A stretch of 35,997 nucleotides of DNA. Origin: Alterinioella sp963975135 (GTDB lineage: Bacteria > Pseudomonadota > Alphaproteobacteria > Rhodobacterales > Rhodobacteraceae). The stretch lies in assembly GCA_963975135.1 (NCBI GenBank), contig CAXBGQ010000004.1:1-35997 (forward strand). Direction: 5' to 3'. Positions 15,562-23,273 of the stretch are shown piece after piece. Every line of letters starts with the position of its first letter. Positions within the stretch are counted from its first letter, which is position 1. The translations under genes and the position numbers were made by a program. The notes under the pieces are model-generated. The model ran no database searches. It saw only the letters and a list, made by a program, of their open reading frames with translations, and was not told where the DNA came from.

Positions 15562-17115
15562 TTACCAGACGCCGTTGCCCGCCCGCATCCGAGCCTTTGG
15601 GAGAATGATATTATAGGCGTCGCGGATCTGTGCATCGACGCGGCCGGGAATATGGCCGGGGTAATGTTCGGCAAGCACCTTGCGCACGGTGTCACGCGCC
15701 ACGTCGCGCGCATCGGGCGCACCGGCGTCTTCCCATTCGCTGATGCTGCGCCGGTCGGCGATCTCGGGGTAAAGATAGTCGGTTTTCATCCGCGAAAAGG
15801 TTTGCGGGTGGCCCAGATAGTGACCCTCGCCCATCACCACATCGCGGATGACATCGAAATTCAGGGAATCTTCGGAGACCTCGACGCCTTTGACGGTTCG
15901 CAGGATCGCGCCCAGCAGGTCATTGTCCAACACGTAGCTTTCAAGCGAGGTGCCCATCAGGCTCCCCTGCATTCCGGCGCATTCATGGATCATCGAAGCC
16001 CCGGCATGGGCGGCCAACGAAATGGTATACCCCTTTTCGCCTCCCGCCTGCATGTCGGGCAGTTTGCTGTCGGTCATGCCGGCAGGAACTGAATTGGGCA
16101 GATCATAAAAGCTCGCCATCTGGGCGCAGGCCGCCGACAAGAGCGCCTGTTCACCGGACCCTCCCGACATGGCCCCGGTGCGCAGATCGGACACAAAAGG
16201 CCAGGTGGCAAAGATGCCCCGGCAGTTCGGATCGATGATATTACACAAGATCAGCCCGGCCAGCACCTCGGCGCAGGCCTGTGCCACGGCCCCGGCCAAG
16301 GCCGCGGGTGCTGTGGCCCCGGCTTGTCCGGCAGCCACCAGAAGGATCGGCAAGCCCGCCTCGACCGCAGCCTCCAACGCCTCGCAGCTTTCGGTGGCAA
16401 AGCGCATTGGCGGCACGACATGGCAACACACGGCGGTGCAGAACGGGCGCTTGCGAAATTCACCTTCCCCGCCGGCCACGGCATCCAACATCGGCATCAC
16501 CGCCTTGATGCTGGCGCTGTCAGTATAGCTGACGGCGATGGATTTGGTGGTGCCCTGCAAACACGCATAGGTGGTGTTGATATCCAGATCGAGAGTGGAG
16601 GCGGCATCGCGCGCGACAACCGAGCGGTGATACCAGTGGATATTGTCCAACCGATCCACCAGGCGCGCGACATCATAAAGGTCGGCGACCGTGCTTTCGC
16701 GATACTTCCCGGTCTCGAAATCCATCATTGTCGGGGCCGCGCCGCCGGTACCCGCATGGACCCGCCTGCCGCCGATTTCGATATCATGAACCGGGTCAAT
16801 GCCGTGCAGCGTGAATTTGCGCCGGGTGCGGGCGATCATGTCCTCGACCAGCGCGCGCGGAAACCGAAGCCGCCGGTCATCATCCACCCAGCAACCCGCC
16901 GCAACCGCACGGTTTTCGAGACTAGCGGTGGCCTGAGAAAGCCCAAGCTCTTCCAAAAGCCGCAACACCAACTCATGAATTCGCTCAACTTCAGATGCGC
17001 TCAGCGGCTGGTACCGCCCGCCGACCATACCCGGAAGGACAGGAGATACCGACGGTAAGACCGCAGAGGTCGCGCGCTTTCTGCGGTTCATCCTGCGCAC
17101 GGCTGGTGCTGTCAT
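15562..17115 (-). CDS. MttB-superfamily methyltransferase, non-pyrrolysine
   Basis: A 517-residue trimethylamine-methyltransferase (MttB) superfamily protein. Segments include RYQPLSASEVERIHELVLRLLEELG, the conserved 'H.GTGG.AP..MD..TG' region (VHAGTGGAAPTMMDFETGKYR), and the C-terminal VVMGEGHYLGHPQTFSRM. There is no in-frame amber codon, so it is the pyrrolysine-free branch, whose known members demethylate quaternary amines such as glycine betaine or carnitine by passing a methyl to a corrinoid protein. No corrinoid protein gene is in the window. The next gene is a dimethylglycine dehydrogenase-like flavoprotein, which would act on a demethylated product. The upstream LysR gene probably controls the pair. 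Substrate is inferred only. Confidence 0.85.
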   Translation of the reverse strand: MTAPAVRRMNRRKRATSAVLPSVSPVLPGMVGGRYQPLSASEVERIHELVLRLLEELGLSQATASLENRAVAAGCWVDDDRRLRFPRALVEDMIARTRRKFTLHGIDPVHDIEIGGRRVHAGTGGAAPTMMDFETGKYRESTVADLYDVARLVDRLDNIHWYHRSVVARDAASTLDLDINTTYACLQGTTKSIAVSYTDSASIKAVMPMLDAVAGGEGEFRKRPFCTAVCCHVVPPMRFATESCEALEAAVEAGLPILLVAAGQAGATAPAALAGAVAQACAEVLAGLILCNIIDPNCRGIFATWPFVSDLRTGAMSGGSGEQALLSAACAQMASFYDLPNSVPAGMTDSKLPDMQAGGEKGYTISLAAHAGASMIHECAGMQGSLMGTSLESYVLDNDLLGAILRTVKGVEVSEDSLNFDVIRDVVMGEGHYLGHPQTFSRMKTDYLYPEIADRRSISEWEDAGAPDARDVARDTVRKVLAEHYPGHIPGRVDAQIRDAYNIILPKARMRAGNGVW

Positions 17116-17142
17116 TTTTGGGCCTCATCACGATCAATGAGA

Positions 17143-17158
17143 TTCAGGTGATCCTGAA
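17143..17158. promoter_or_regulatory. Inverted repeat upstream of the MttB-family gene
   Basis: TTCAGG-TGAT-CCTGAA is a perfect dyad in the 92-base gap between the LysR stop and the methyltransferase ATG. It could be an operator for this pair. It could also be a short hairpin ending the LysR transcript, though there is no T-tract. Confidence 0.35.
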
Positions 17159-17207
17159 AACGCGCATTGCTCAAATGATGATTTCGAATGCCTCGCATTC
17201 CATCAGA

Positions 17208-18131
17208 TCATGCGAAGCGCAATGTCTCAGCCTTGCTTTCGCTCAACACCCATTGGACGAAGGCCGCCACCATCGGATCGCCCGCGCGGTCCTGCAATGC
17301 GGCCACGTAATAGCCCTGCTGTGTTTCCAGGGGTTTGTTGACAGGGCAGATCAGCTTGCCGGTCGCAATCATCGGGTCGGTGATATAGCTCCAGCCCAAC
17401 GCCACCCCTCGGCCCGCTTCTGCGGCCTGCAACACCATAGGGTAGCTGTTGATCTGGATGCCCCGCCGGGCCGGTTGGCCCATGACGCCTTGGGAGCTGA
17501 GCCATACCCGCCAATCGACGGATCCCCAGATATTGCCCCCGCCGTCCAAATGCAAAAGCGTCTGATCCAGCAGGTTGGCCGCCGCTCGAAGCTCGGGATG
17601 GGCGGCGAGGTAGGACGGGCTGCACACCGGGCAGACCCTTTCTCCAAAAAGCAGCCGGGCGTCGATGCCGTCCCATTGGCCATCGCCCTGCAACACCGCG
17701 ACATCCGCGCCATCGCGGCGCAGATCGGGTTTTTGATCACTGGCCAGAACCCGGAGATCGACATCGGGATAGAGCGTCGAGAACCTCTCAAGACGCGGCA
17801 TCAGCCAGTAGTAGGAAAACGACACCGAGGCGGCGACGGTGATCTGCGGAAAGGCCGAGGCCGTTTTGAAGGTTGAGACCGCCGCCGATACCCCGTCCAG
17901 ACCCGCCCGCACCGCATCGAAAAGAAGACGCCCCTCATCAGTTAGTGAAATGCCCCTGTGAAGCCGGAAAAACAGGTCCTGCCCCAGATCTGTCTCCAAG
18001 GCCTTTATCTGACGGCTGACCGCACTTTGGGTCAGGCAAAGCTCTTCCGCCGCCCGTGTGACGCTGCCGTGGCGCGCCACAACCTCGAAGGTGTTGAACA
18101 GCGCCAACGGAGGGAGGGGATACTTCTTCAT
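17208..18131 (-). CDS. LysR-family regulator (GcvA-like)
   Basis: A 307-residue LysR-type regulator. The N-terminal helix-turn-helix reads HGSVTRAAEELCLTQSAVSRQIKALETDLGQDLFFR, and the rest is the two-lobed effector domain (ITVAASVSFSYYWLMPRLERF, then GRGVALGWSYITDPMIATGKLI). The arrangement PLPPLALFNTFEVVARHGS at the start is typical of the GcvA branch. It precedes the MttB-family and DMGDH-like genes on the same strand and likely senses a methylated amine related to them. The ATG at 18131 is the only good start; Shine-Dalgarno support is fair (GGAGGGGAT). Confidence 0.9.
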   Translation of the reverse strand: MKKYPLPPLALFNTFEVVARHGSVTRAAEELCLTQSAVSRQIKALETDLGQDLFFRLHRGISLTDEGRLLFDAVRAGLDGVSAAVSTFKTASAFPQITVAASVSFSYYWLMPRLERFSTLYPDVDLRVLASDQKPDLRRDGADVAVLQGDGQWDGIDARLLFGERVCPVCSPSYLAAHPELRAAANLLDQTLLHLDGGGNIWGSVDWRVWLSSQGVMGQPARRGIQINSYPMVLQAAEAGRGVALGWSYITDPMIATGKLICPVNKPLETQQGYYVAALQDRAGDPMVAAFVQWVLSESKAETLRFA

Positions 18132-18379
18132 GCCAGCAGACTATCCGAACCGCGGCCCGACAAAAGGCAAATTCTCGAACGAACCTCACCGCGCTGGAAA
18201 CTGTCATTTCCGGGCGGGAAACGGCCCTCGCAACCAGCGCGGCGGGGTCATGGCGGCCGACAGCTTCGCCCGAAGGCTGAATGCAATCAGCGGCCTCACG
18301 CCCCCGGGACCGCATCCGCGAAGTCAGGGCCTCTGCGCCTGGCAGAGCCAGCGCTGATCCGACCCGCCAGATGCCGGGA

Positions 18380-18778
18380 CTAAACACCCAGGCCGACGCT
18401 CCGATCAGACAGGCGCAGAGCGAAATTCGGCGCACCTTCATTCAAACGCCAGGCCTGCATGGTGAAACTACGCTGGCCCGCGATGTGCATGGGGTCGGCC
18501 TCCGCCAATGCCCGTGCGGCCGCGATATTCTCCGCGATATAGATGATCAGCCCCGCTCCGCTCATGACCTTCCCTTCGGGATCCGACAATGGCCCGGCAA
18601 GGAATAGATGCCCGTCGGCCTCAAGCGACTTTTGATAAGCAAGATGCGCATCCAAAAGCTCTTTGGGCGGCGGGCCGTCGCGGGCGGGCGACGTCACGCA
18701 GGCGAAGACCTCCACCGCAAGTGCCCCGCGTTGGCGGCAGATCCCTCCGTAATCGGCCCATTTCATCGGTCCACTCAT
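18380..18778 (-). CDS. YciI-family protein
   Basis: A 132-residue YciI-like (YCII domain) protein of the dimeric ferredoxin-like fold. It shows LLDAHLAYQKSLEADGHLFLAGPLSDPEG and a later AAARALAEADPMHIAGQRSFTMQAWRLNEG, the usual 'H..Y...L...G.....GP' and 'DP....G......I..W' pattern. Histidine and aspartate near the pocket suggest a small hydrolase or lyase role in catabolism, but no substrate is known. It starts 37 bases after the malonyl-CoA synthetase stop on the same strand, as the last gene of that operon. GGGGGGAAC precedes ATG 18778. Confidence 0.75.
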   Translation of the reverse strand: MSGPMKWADYGGICRQRGALAVEVFACVTSPARDGPPPKELLDAHLAYQKSLEADGHLFLAGPLSDPEGKVMSGAGLIIYIAENIAAARALAEADPMHIAGQRSFTMQAWRLNEGAPNFALRLSDRSVGLGV

Positions 18779-18814
18779 GATGGGTTCCCCCCGTTTGTGG
18801 TGATTATCCCAAAC

Positions 18815-20281
18815 CTATACATTTTTTGCCGCGGCTTTTCGCAATTCTGCTTTCTGGACTTTTCCCATCGCATTGCGTGGCAGTTCCGAAAATATCCGGA
18901 TGCTGCGCGGGATCTTGAAACGCGCCATGCAGTTCGACAGCGAGGCGAGAACCGTGTCTGCATCCGTCGCCCCCGGAGCTTCCAGAACGATCGCAGCGGC
19001 AACAGCCTCGCCAAGATCGGGATGTGGCACGCCGTAGACGGCACTTTCGAGCACTCCCGGCAGTGCGTCGATCTGCACTTCGATCTCTTTGGGATAGATG
19101 TTGAACCCGCCCGAAATCACCAGATCTTTTTCGCGCCCGACAATCGACAGATACCCCTCGCTGTCGCGCACCCCAAGATCGCCGGTGATGAACCATCCAT
19201 CTTCGGTGAAGCTCTCGGCGGTTTTCTCAGCGTTGCGCCAATAGCCCGGTGTTACGTTTGGCCCACGCACCTCGATGCCGCCAATCCCCGCTTCATCGGG
19301 ATTGGCAATCCGCAGATCGACGCCCGGCAGGGGATGACCAACGGTGCCTGCGCGGCGCTGGCCTTGCAGGGGGTTCGACGTGATCATGTTGGTTTCGGTC
19401 ATCCCGTAGCGTTCAAGAATGGCATGCCCGGTGCGCGCCTCAAACGCAGCGTGGGTTTCCGACAAGAGCGGCGCAGAGCCCGAGATGATCAGACGCATAT
19501 GGGCCATGGTGTCCCGTCCGAAGCGGCTATCGGCAAGCATGCGGCTGTAGAAGGTCGGAACGCCCATCATAGTGGTCGCCCGCGGCAGGACCTCCGCGAT
19601 TTGATCAAGGTTGAAAGCGGGCAAAAAGATCATCCGCGAAGCGGCGGCCAAGGTCACATTCGTGGCCACGAAGAGGCCATGGGTATGAAAGACCGGCAAG
19701 GCGTGCAGCAAGGTGTCGCGAGCCTCGAACTGCCAGCATTCCTTAAGCGCTTGCGCGTTCGAGATCAGATTGCCATGGGTCAGCATTGCTCCCTTGGAGC
19801 GTCCGGTGGTGCCGGAGGTGTAAAGGATTGCGGCCAGATCATTGACATCGCGCGGGACCGGCGCGGCGATCGGTCCGGTCGATGCATGCACAAGATCGGT
19901 TGCAGACGCGACATCGACCCCGCGGGCCTCGGCGACGCCGCAGGCGGCCTGTGTCGTGGCGTCAAGAACCAGCAACGCCGGTTCGGCATCGCCCAGGAAA
20001 TAGTCAAGCTCTGCCGGGGTATAGGCCGTGTTCAATGGCACAAAAACAGCCCCTGCCACGGCCGCTGCAAGATAAAGGATCAAGGCATCAGGCGATTTGG
20101 CGATCTGACACAGCACACGATCACCCGCGCCCACGCCTGCACCCTGCAAAGACCCCGCCGCAATGGCGACGCGGGCGCGCAGGTCGCCATAGCTGAGTGT
20201 TTCATATCCGGGTGCCTCCAGAAATGGTGCGGCATCGCTTTGATGGGTCAGAAACGCCTTAAAGATCGGATTGGTCGACAT
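18815..20281 (-). CDS. matB: Malonyl-CoA synthetase (MatB-like)
   Basis: A 488-residue acyl-adenylate-forming enzyme. The P-loop-like motif is YTSGTTGRSKGAMLTHGNL; A5 is ERYGMTETNM; then the A7/A8 GDLGVRDSEGYLSIVGREKDLVI region and the C-terminal catalytic lysine in PRNAMGKVQKAEL. The best match is malonyl-CoA synthetase, which joins malonate and CoA with ATP, because it follows malonyl-CoA decarboxylase and has the family's PVFHTHGLFVATN and ISGSAPL segments. ATG 20281 (MSTNPIFKAFL) has AGGAG upstream and overlaps the decarboxylase end by 23 bases. The longer open frame is rejected as it has no adenylase character before MSTN. Confidence 0.88.
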   Translation of the reverse strand: MSTNPIFKAFLTHQSDAAPFLEAPGYETLSYGDLRARVAIAAGSLQGAGVGAGDRVLCQIAKSPDALILYLAAAVAGAVFVPLNTAYTPAELDYFLGDAEPALLVLDATTQAACGVAEARGVDVASATDLVHASTGPIAAPVPRDVNDLAAILYTSGTTGRSKGAMLTHGNLISNAQALKECWQFEARDTLLHALPVFHTHGLFVATNVTLAAASRMIFLPAFNLDQIAEVLPRATTMMGVPTFYSRMLADSRFGRDTMAHMRLIISGSAPLLSETHAAFEARTGHAILERYGMTETNMITSNPLQGQRRAGTVGHPLPGVDLRIANPDEAGIGGIEVRGPNVTPGYWRNAEKTAESFTEDGWFITGDLGVRDSEGYLSIVGREKDLVISGGFNIYPKEIEVQIDALPGVLESAVYGVPHPDLGEAVAAAIVLEAPGATDADTVLASLSNCMARFKIPRSIRIFSELPRNAMGKVQKAELRKAAAKNV

Positions 20282-21572
20282 CTGCGCGTACTCCTGTTTG
20301 TCTGGCGGCACCCCATGGGCGGGGCCGGCCAAGTGCGGTGCGCACGGCGCGCGATACGGCCAGTTCGCCGCTTGCGGCAAAGGCTTCGTGCCGGGCCTCG
20401 ACCTGGTCCAGTTCGTAAAGGTAATTGACCATCACGCCGTGGCTTTGCTCCAAACCCTTTTCCGACAGATCCCCATCGGGGTTAATCCGGTGCAATTCGG
20501 CCCCATTGCCCAGGTGAAACTTCGCCACCGGATCAAGCGGACGCTCGGCGTCATCCTTGGCTTCGGCCAGATACGCAGCGGCGGCCGGAACCAGTCTGTC
20601 CTGACCGGATGTCAGGGTGCCTGTGGGAATGCCCTGTGCAGCAGCCCATTTGGCAAAACCCGGAACCGGCGACAGGGTCGAAAATGTCTTCAGGTTCGGC
20701 AATTCGGCCTTCAGATCCGATGCCACCTGCTTGATCAGGAAGGCCCCGAAGGAAATTCCCGCCAACCCCACCTGACAATTGGAAATCGAGTAGAATATGG
20801 CGGTGTCTGCATCTTCTGCATTCAACACCTCGCGCGGCGAAGCCAGAACCGATTGGATCGAGCTGGCAAGCCCTTTCGTCAGTGCGACCTCCACGAATAT
20901 GAGCGGCTCGTTCGGCATGGCGGGGTGGAAAAAGGCAAAGCACCGCCGGTCTGTCGGCACCAACCGTTCGCGCAGCGCGTCCCATGTGTCGATGGCGTGG
21001 ACCGCTTCATAGGCGATGATCTTTTCCAGCAGGTCCGCCGAACTGTGCCAATCAATGCGTGTCGGCACAAGAAAGCCGCGGTTGAACCAACTGCGCAGCA
21101 GGTGTCGCAGGTCGGCATCGATGGGCGCGAGAGTGGGATCGTGACGAAGCGCGGCCAGCAACTTTCGCCGCACCTCAACCAGACGGGCGGTGCCGCCGGG
21201 GGCGGCGTTGAGGCGCCGGAAGAGTTCCTGCCGGGGGGGTTCGGCGGCAAGTTGCAGCGCCTTCAAGGCCGTCGGCCCCTCGTCGCGGGCCCGTTCGGCA
21301 GCGGCAAGAACCTCATCCAGATCCACCTCGAACTCAACCCGCAGGGCCGTGAAATAGCGGTCGATCCCATCGCCCGTAAGGCCCTCGATCAGCGACAAGA
21401 CCTGATCCGCAATCGCCACGCCAGACGCCTGACCGCGTGCCGTCAGCAAAGTATGGCTGAGACTGACGGGATCATCCTGTGCGGCCTGCAGCCCATCCCC
21501 CCAGAGCCGTGGCACCACATTGGGCCCGACCAGCTTGCGCAGGCGGCTTGCGAATGAATTGTCCCTTGTCAT
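20259..21572 (-). CDS. matA: Malonyl-CoA decarboxylase (MatA-like)
   Basis: A 437-residue malonyl-CoA decarboxylase. The helical N-terminal domain runs to about 170. The GNAT-like catalytic domain has CFAFFHPAMPNEPLIFVEVALTKG, ISNCQVGLAGISFGAFLIKQV, FSTLSPVPGFAKW, FHLGNGAELHRINPDGD and GVMVNYLYELD; the last part supplies the catalytic serine/histidine (SPVPGF, HRIN). It converts malonyl-CoA to acetyl-CoA and CO2, completing malonate use after MatB. ATG 21572 follows GAGG at 5 bases; a TTG just before it is in frame. It is transcribed leftward from a promoter set inside the 21602-21640 operator, divergent from the FAA-hydrolase operon. Confidence 0.93.
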   Translation of the reverse strand: MTRDNSFASRLRKLVGPNVVPRLWGDGLQAAQDDPVSLSHTLLTARGQASGVAIADQVLSLIEGLTGDGIDRYFTALRVEFEVDLDEVLAAAERARDEGPTALKALQLAAEPPRQELFRRLNAAPGGTARLVEVRRKLLAALRHDPTLAPIDADLRHLLRSWFNRGFLVPTRIDWHSSADLLEKIIAYEAVHAIDTWDALRERLVPTDRRCFAFFHPAMPNEPLIFVEVALTKGLASSIQSVLASPREVLNAEDADTAIFYSISNCQVGLAGISFGAFLIKQVASDLKAELPNLKTFSTLSPVPGFAKWAAAQGIPTGTLTSGQDRLVPAAAAYLAEAKDDAERPLDPVAKFHLGNGAELHRINPDGDLSEKGLEQSHGVMVNYLYELDQVEARHEAFAASGELAVSRAVRTALGRPRPWGAARQTGVRADVDQSDL

Positions 21573-21598
21573 CAATCCTCAACCCGAAATACGTCCCC

Positions 21599-21627
21599 TT
21601 CATAAAAAATCGACTTTTAGTTGACAA
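21599..21627 (-). promoter_or_regulatory. Putative promoter for matA
   Basis: On the minus strand TTGTCA (21622-21627) and TATGAA (21599-21604) are 17 bases apart, each matching consensus at four of six. Both overlap operator B, so a bound repressor would block it. Inferred. Confidence 0.4.
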
Positions 21628-21640
21628 GTCGTTTTTTTAT
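21602..21640. promoter_or_regulatory. Operator B in the matA / FAA-hydrolase divergon
   Basis: ATAAAAAATCGACTT (21602-21616) and AAGTCGTTTTTTTAT (21626-21640) form a 15-base inverted repeat with one mismatch, across a 9-base spacer. A consensus -35 (TTGACA) sits across the spacer edge. The half-site resembles operators in front of dctP (12664-12709) and gntR (27873-27887). A GntR/FCD repressor is encoded in the same cluster and is the natural candidate. Confidence 0.7.
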
Positions 21641-21649
21641 TGGAATCCT
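21621..21649 (+). promoter_or_regulatory. Putative promoter for the FAA-hydrolase operon
   Basis: TTGACA (21621-21626) is a full -35 match; the hexamer 17 bases on is AATCCT (21644-21649), a poor -10. The -35 lies between the two operator arms. Inferred. Confidence 0.35.
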
Positions 21650-21677
21650 TTGATGACGCCAAATGGAGAGAGATGTC

Positions 21678-22553
21678 ATGAGACTGTTGACCGGCACCGT
21701 ATCGGGACATGCGACCCCGTCTGTGTTTTCTGTTTCAGGTGACCGCGCCACGATGCTTTTGGAGAATGCCGGCGATCTGTCCGGCCTGATCGCGCGTGCC
21801 GCAGAGGGGCAGTCCCTGCCGCAGCCGGGTGCCGGTGCCATCGTAGTGGATGTCGCCGATGTTAAGCCCTCTTTGCCCGTGGCGCGGCCAGGCAAGATCG
21901 TCTGCCTGGGCCTGAACTTCGCGGAACATGCGAAGGAAGGGGGCTATGATGTGCCTGATTACCCCGCAATGTTCATGCGTGCGTCGACCTCGATGATCCC
22001 GGCGGGCGCACCGATGGTCCTGCCCACGGCATCGCATACCTTTGACTATGAGACCGAATTGATGGTGATTATCGGCAAGGGCGGACGCCACATCGCAGAG
22101 GCCGATGCGCTGGATCATGTGTTCGGCTATTCGACCTTCAACGATGGCTCCATTCGCGAATATCAGCGCAAAACCCACCAGTGGACCGCAGGCAAGAATT
22201 TCGACGGAACCGGCGCAATCGGGCCGATTGTCGTGACGCCAGACGAGGTGCCCGAAGGTGCCAGCGGGTTGGGCATTCAAACCCGGCTGAACGGACGGAC
22301 GCTGCAAGACAGCAATACGTCGGATATGATTTTCACAGTCGCGCGGACGATTGCGATTGTCTCGGAAATCATGACGCTGGAACCTGGCGATATGATTGCC
22401 TTCGGCACGCCGCCGGGCGTCGGTCATGCGCGCAAACCACAGGTCTGGATGAAGCCGGGAGATGTCGTTGAAGTGGAGATCGAGGGTATCGGCATCTGCC
22501 GCAACGAGATCGTGGCCGAAGTGGACATGACCCACGGGACAGCCGCGGAATGA
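21678..22553 (+). CDS. Fumarylacetoacetate hydrolase family protein
   Basis: A 291-residue FAH-family enzyme. The core opens with GKIVCLGLNFAEHAKE and PAMFMRASTSMI; metal-binding acids lie in FDYETELMVIIGKGG and the later F-N-D segment (GYSTFNDGSIREYQ). The C-terminal half has the family's NFDGTGAIGPIVV, MIFTVARTIAIVSEIMTLEPGDMIAFGTPPGVGHAR and PGDVVEVEIEGIG. Members hydrolyse carbon-carbon bonds next to ketones, or decarboxylate or isomerise oxo-acids. In this operon with a ring-cleavage dioxygenase it may split a ring-fission product. ATG 21678 (MRLLTGTV) follows GGAGAGAG; the upstream in-frame ATG 21663 overlaps that site. Its stop overlaps the next start (ATGA). Confidence 0.87.
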   Translation: MRLLTGTVSGHATPSVFSVSGDRATMLLENAGDLSGLIARAAEGQSLPQPGAGAIVVDVADVKPSLPVARPGKIVCLGLNFAEHAKEGGYDVPDYPAMFMRASTSMIPAGAPMVLPTASHTFDYETELMVIIGKGGRHIAEADALDHVFGYSTFNDGSIREYQRKTHQWTAGKNFDGTGAIGPIVVTPDEVPEGASGLGIQTRLNGRTLQDSNTSDMIFTVARTIAIVSEIMTLEPGDMIAFGTPPGVGHARKPQVWMKPGDVVEVEIEGIGICRNEIVAEVDMTHGTAAE

Positions 22554-23200
22554 ATATGGCGACGGATCCTCGTGCGGCGGCGCAGGCCGAGATTCGCGAC
22601 CTGCGCGCAAAGATCACCCAGCTGGACGAGGCTGGCATCGAGCTGATGCTGACCAAGGCACGGTCGCATTACGCGTGGCGGGACAAACCCGTCAGCGAAA
22701 CCCAACTGCGCCGGATCTACGACATCACAAAGCAGGGTGCCACGAGCATGAATTGTTCGCCCGCCCGGTTTATTTTCGTAACCTCGGACGAAGGGCGGCA
22801 ACAGCTTGTCCCGGCGCTCAAGCCCAAGAACGTGGAAAAGGTTCTGAGCGCGCCCGTGACAGTTATCATCGCCGATGAAATGCGGTTCTGGGAGCGGCTC
22901 GACTACCTGTTTCCGCATGAAGACCGCAAACCGTTGTTCCGGGGCAAAGAGGCCTATATCGACGACACCGCAGCGCGCAACGCAACCTTGCAGGGTGCCT
23001 ATATGATGATGGCGGCGCGTGCGATCGGCCTGGATTGCGGCCCGATCTCGGGCTTTGACAACAAAGTGGTTGATGAGACCATTCTGGCCGGCACAACCCT
23101 GCGGTCGAACTTTTTGCTGAACCTTGGTTACGCCGACGAATCGGCGATTTTCCCAAAACTCCCCCGGTTGCCGTTTGAGGAGGCTTGCAGCTTTTTGTAA
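22550..23200 (+). CDS. RutE-like nitroreductase (malonic semialdehyde reductase type)
   Basis: A 216-residue FMN-dependent nitroreductase-fold protein. It parallels Escherichia coli RutE along its length: ARSHYAWRDKPVSETQLRRIYD, GATSMNCSPARFIFVTS, APVTVIIADEMRFWERLDYLFPH, LQGAYMMMAARAIGLDCGPISGFD and the C-terminal PRLPFEEACSFL. RutE reduces malonic semialdehyde to 3-hydroxypropionate. Here the mat genes next door handle malonate, so this reductase probably handles a three-carbon semialdehyde from the same pathway. It has about 20 extra N-terminal residues compared with RutE. It is coupled to the FAA hydrolase by a four-base overlap. The exact substrate is inferred. Confidence 0.82.
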   Translation: MNMATDPRAAAQAEIRDLRAKITQLDEAGIELMLTKARSHYAWRDKPVSETQLRRIYDITKQGATSMNCSPARFIFVTSDEGRQQLVPALKPKNVEKVLSAPVTVIIADEMRFWERLDYLFPHEDRKPLFRGKEAYIDDTAARNATLQGAYMMMAARAIGLDCGPISGFDNKVVDETILAGTTLRSNFLLNLGYADESAIFPKLPRLPFEEACSFL

Positions 23201-23273
23201 GGGGAGGGGCGCGTGGGATGCGTCAAAACGCGGGTGCAAGCCCGGAATACTCACTAGTCGGGAGGACAAAATC

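Noticed and set aside
15562..17115. Pyrrolysine-containing MttB
   Set aside because: The frame has no internal amber codon, so it is the non-pyrrolysine branch.
17938..18441. Minus-strand frame with a signal-peptide-like start in the LysR-YciI gap
   Set aside because: It overlaps both neighbouring genes in other frames and has no family character; the hydrophobic start looks like chance.
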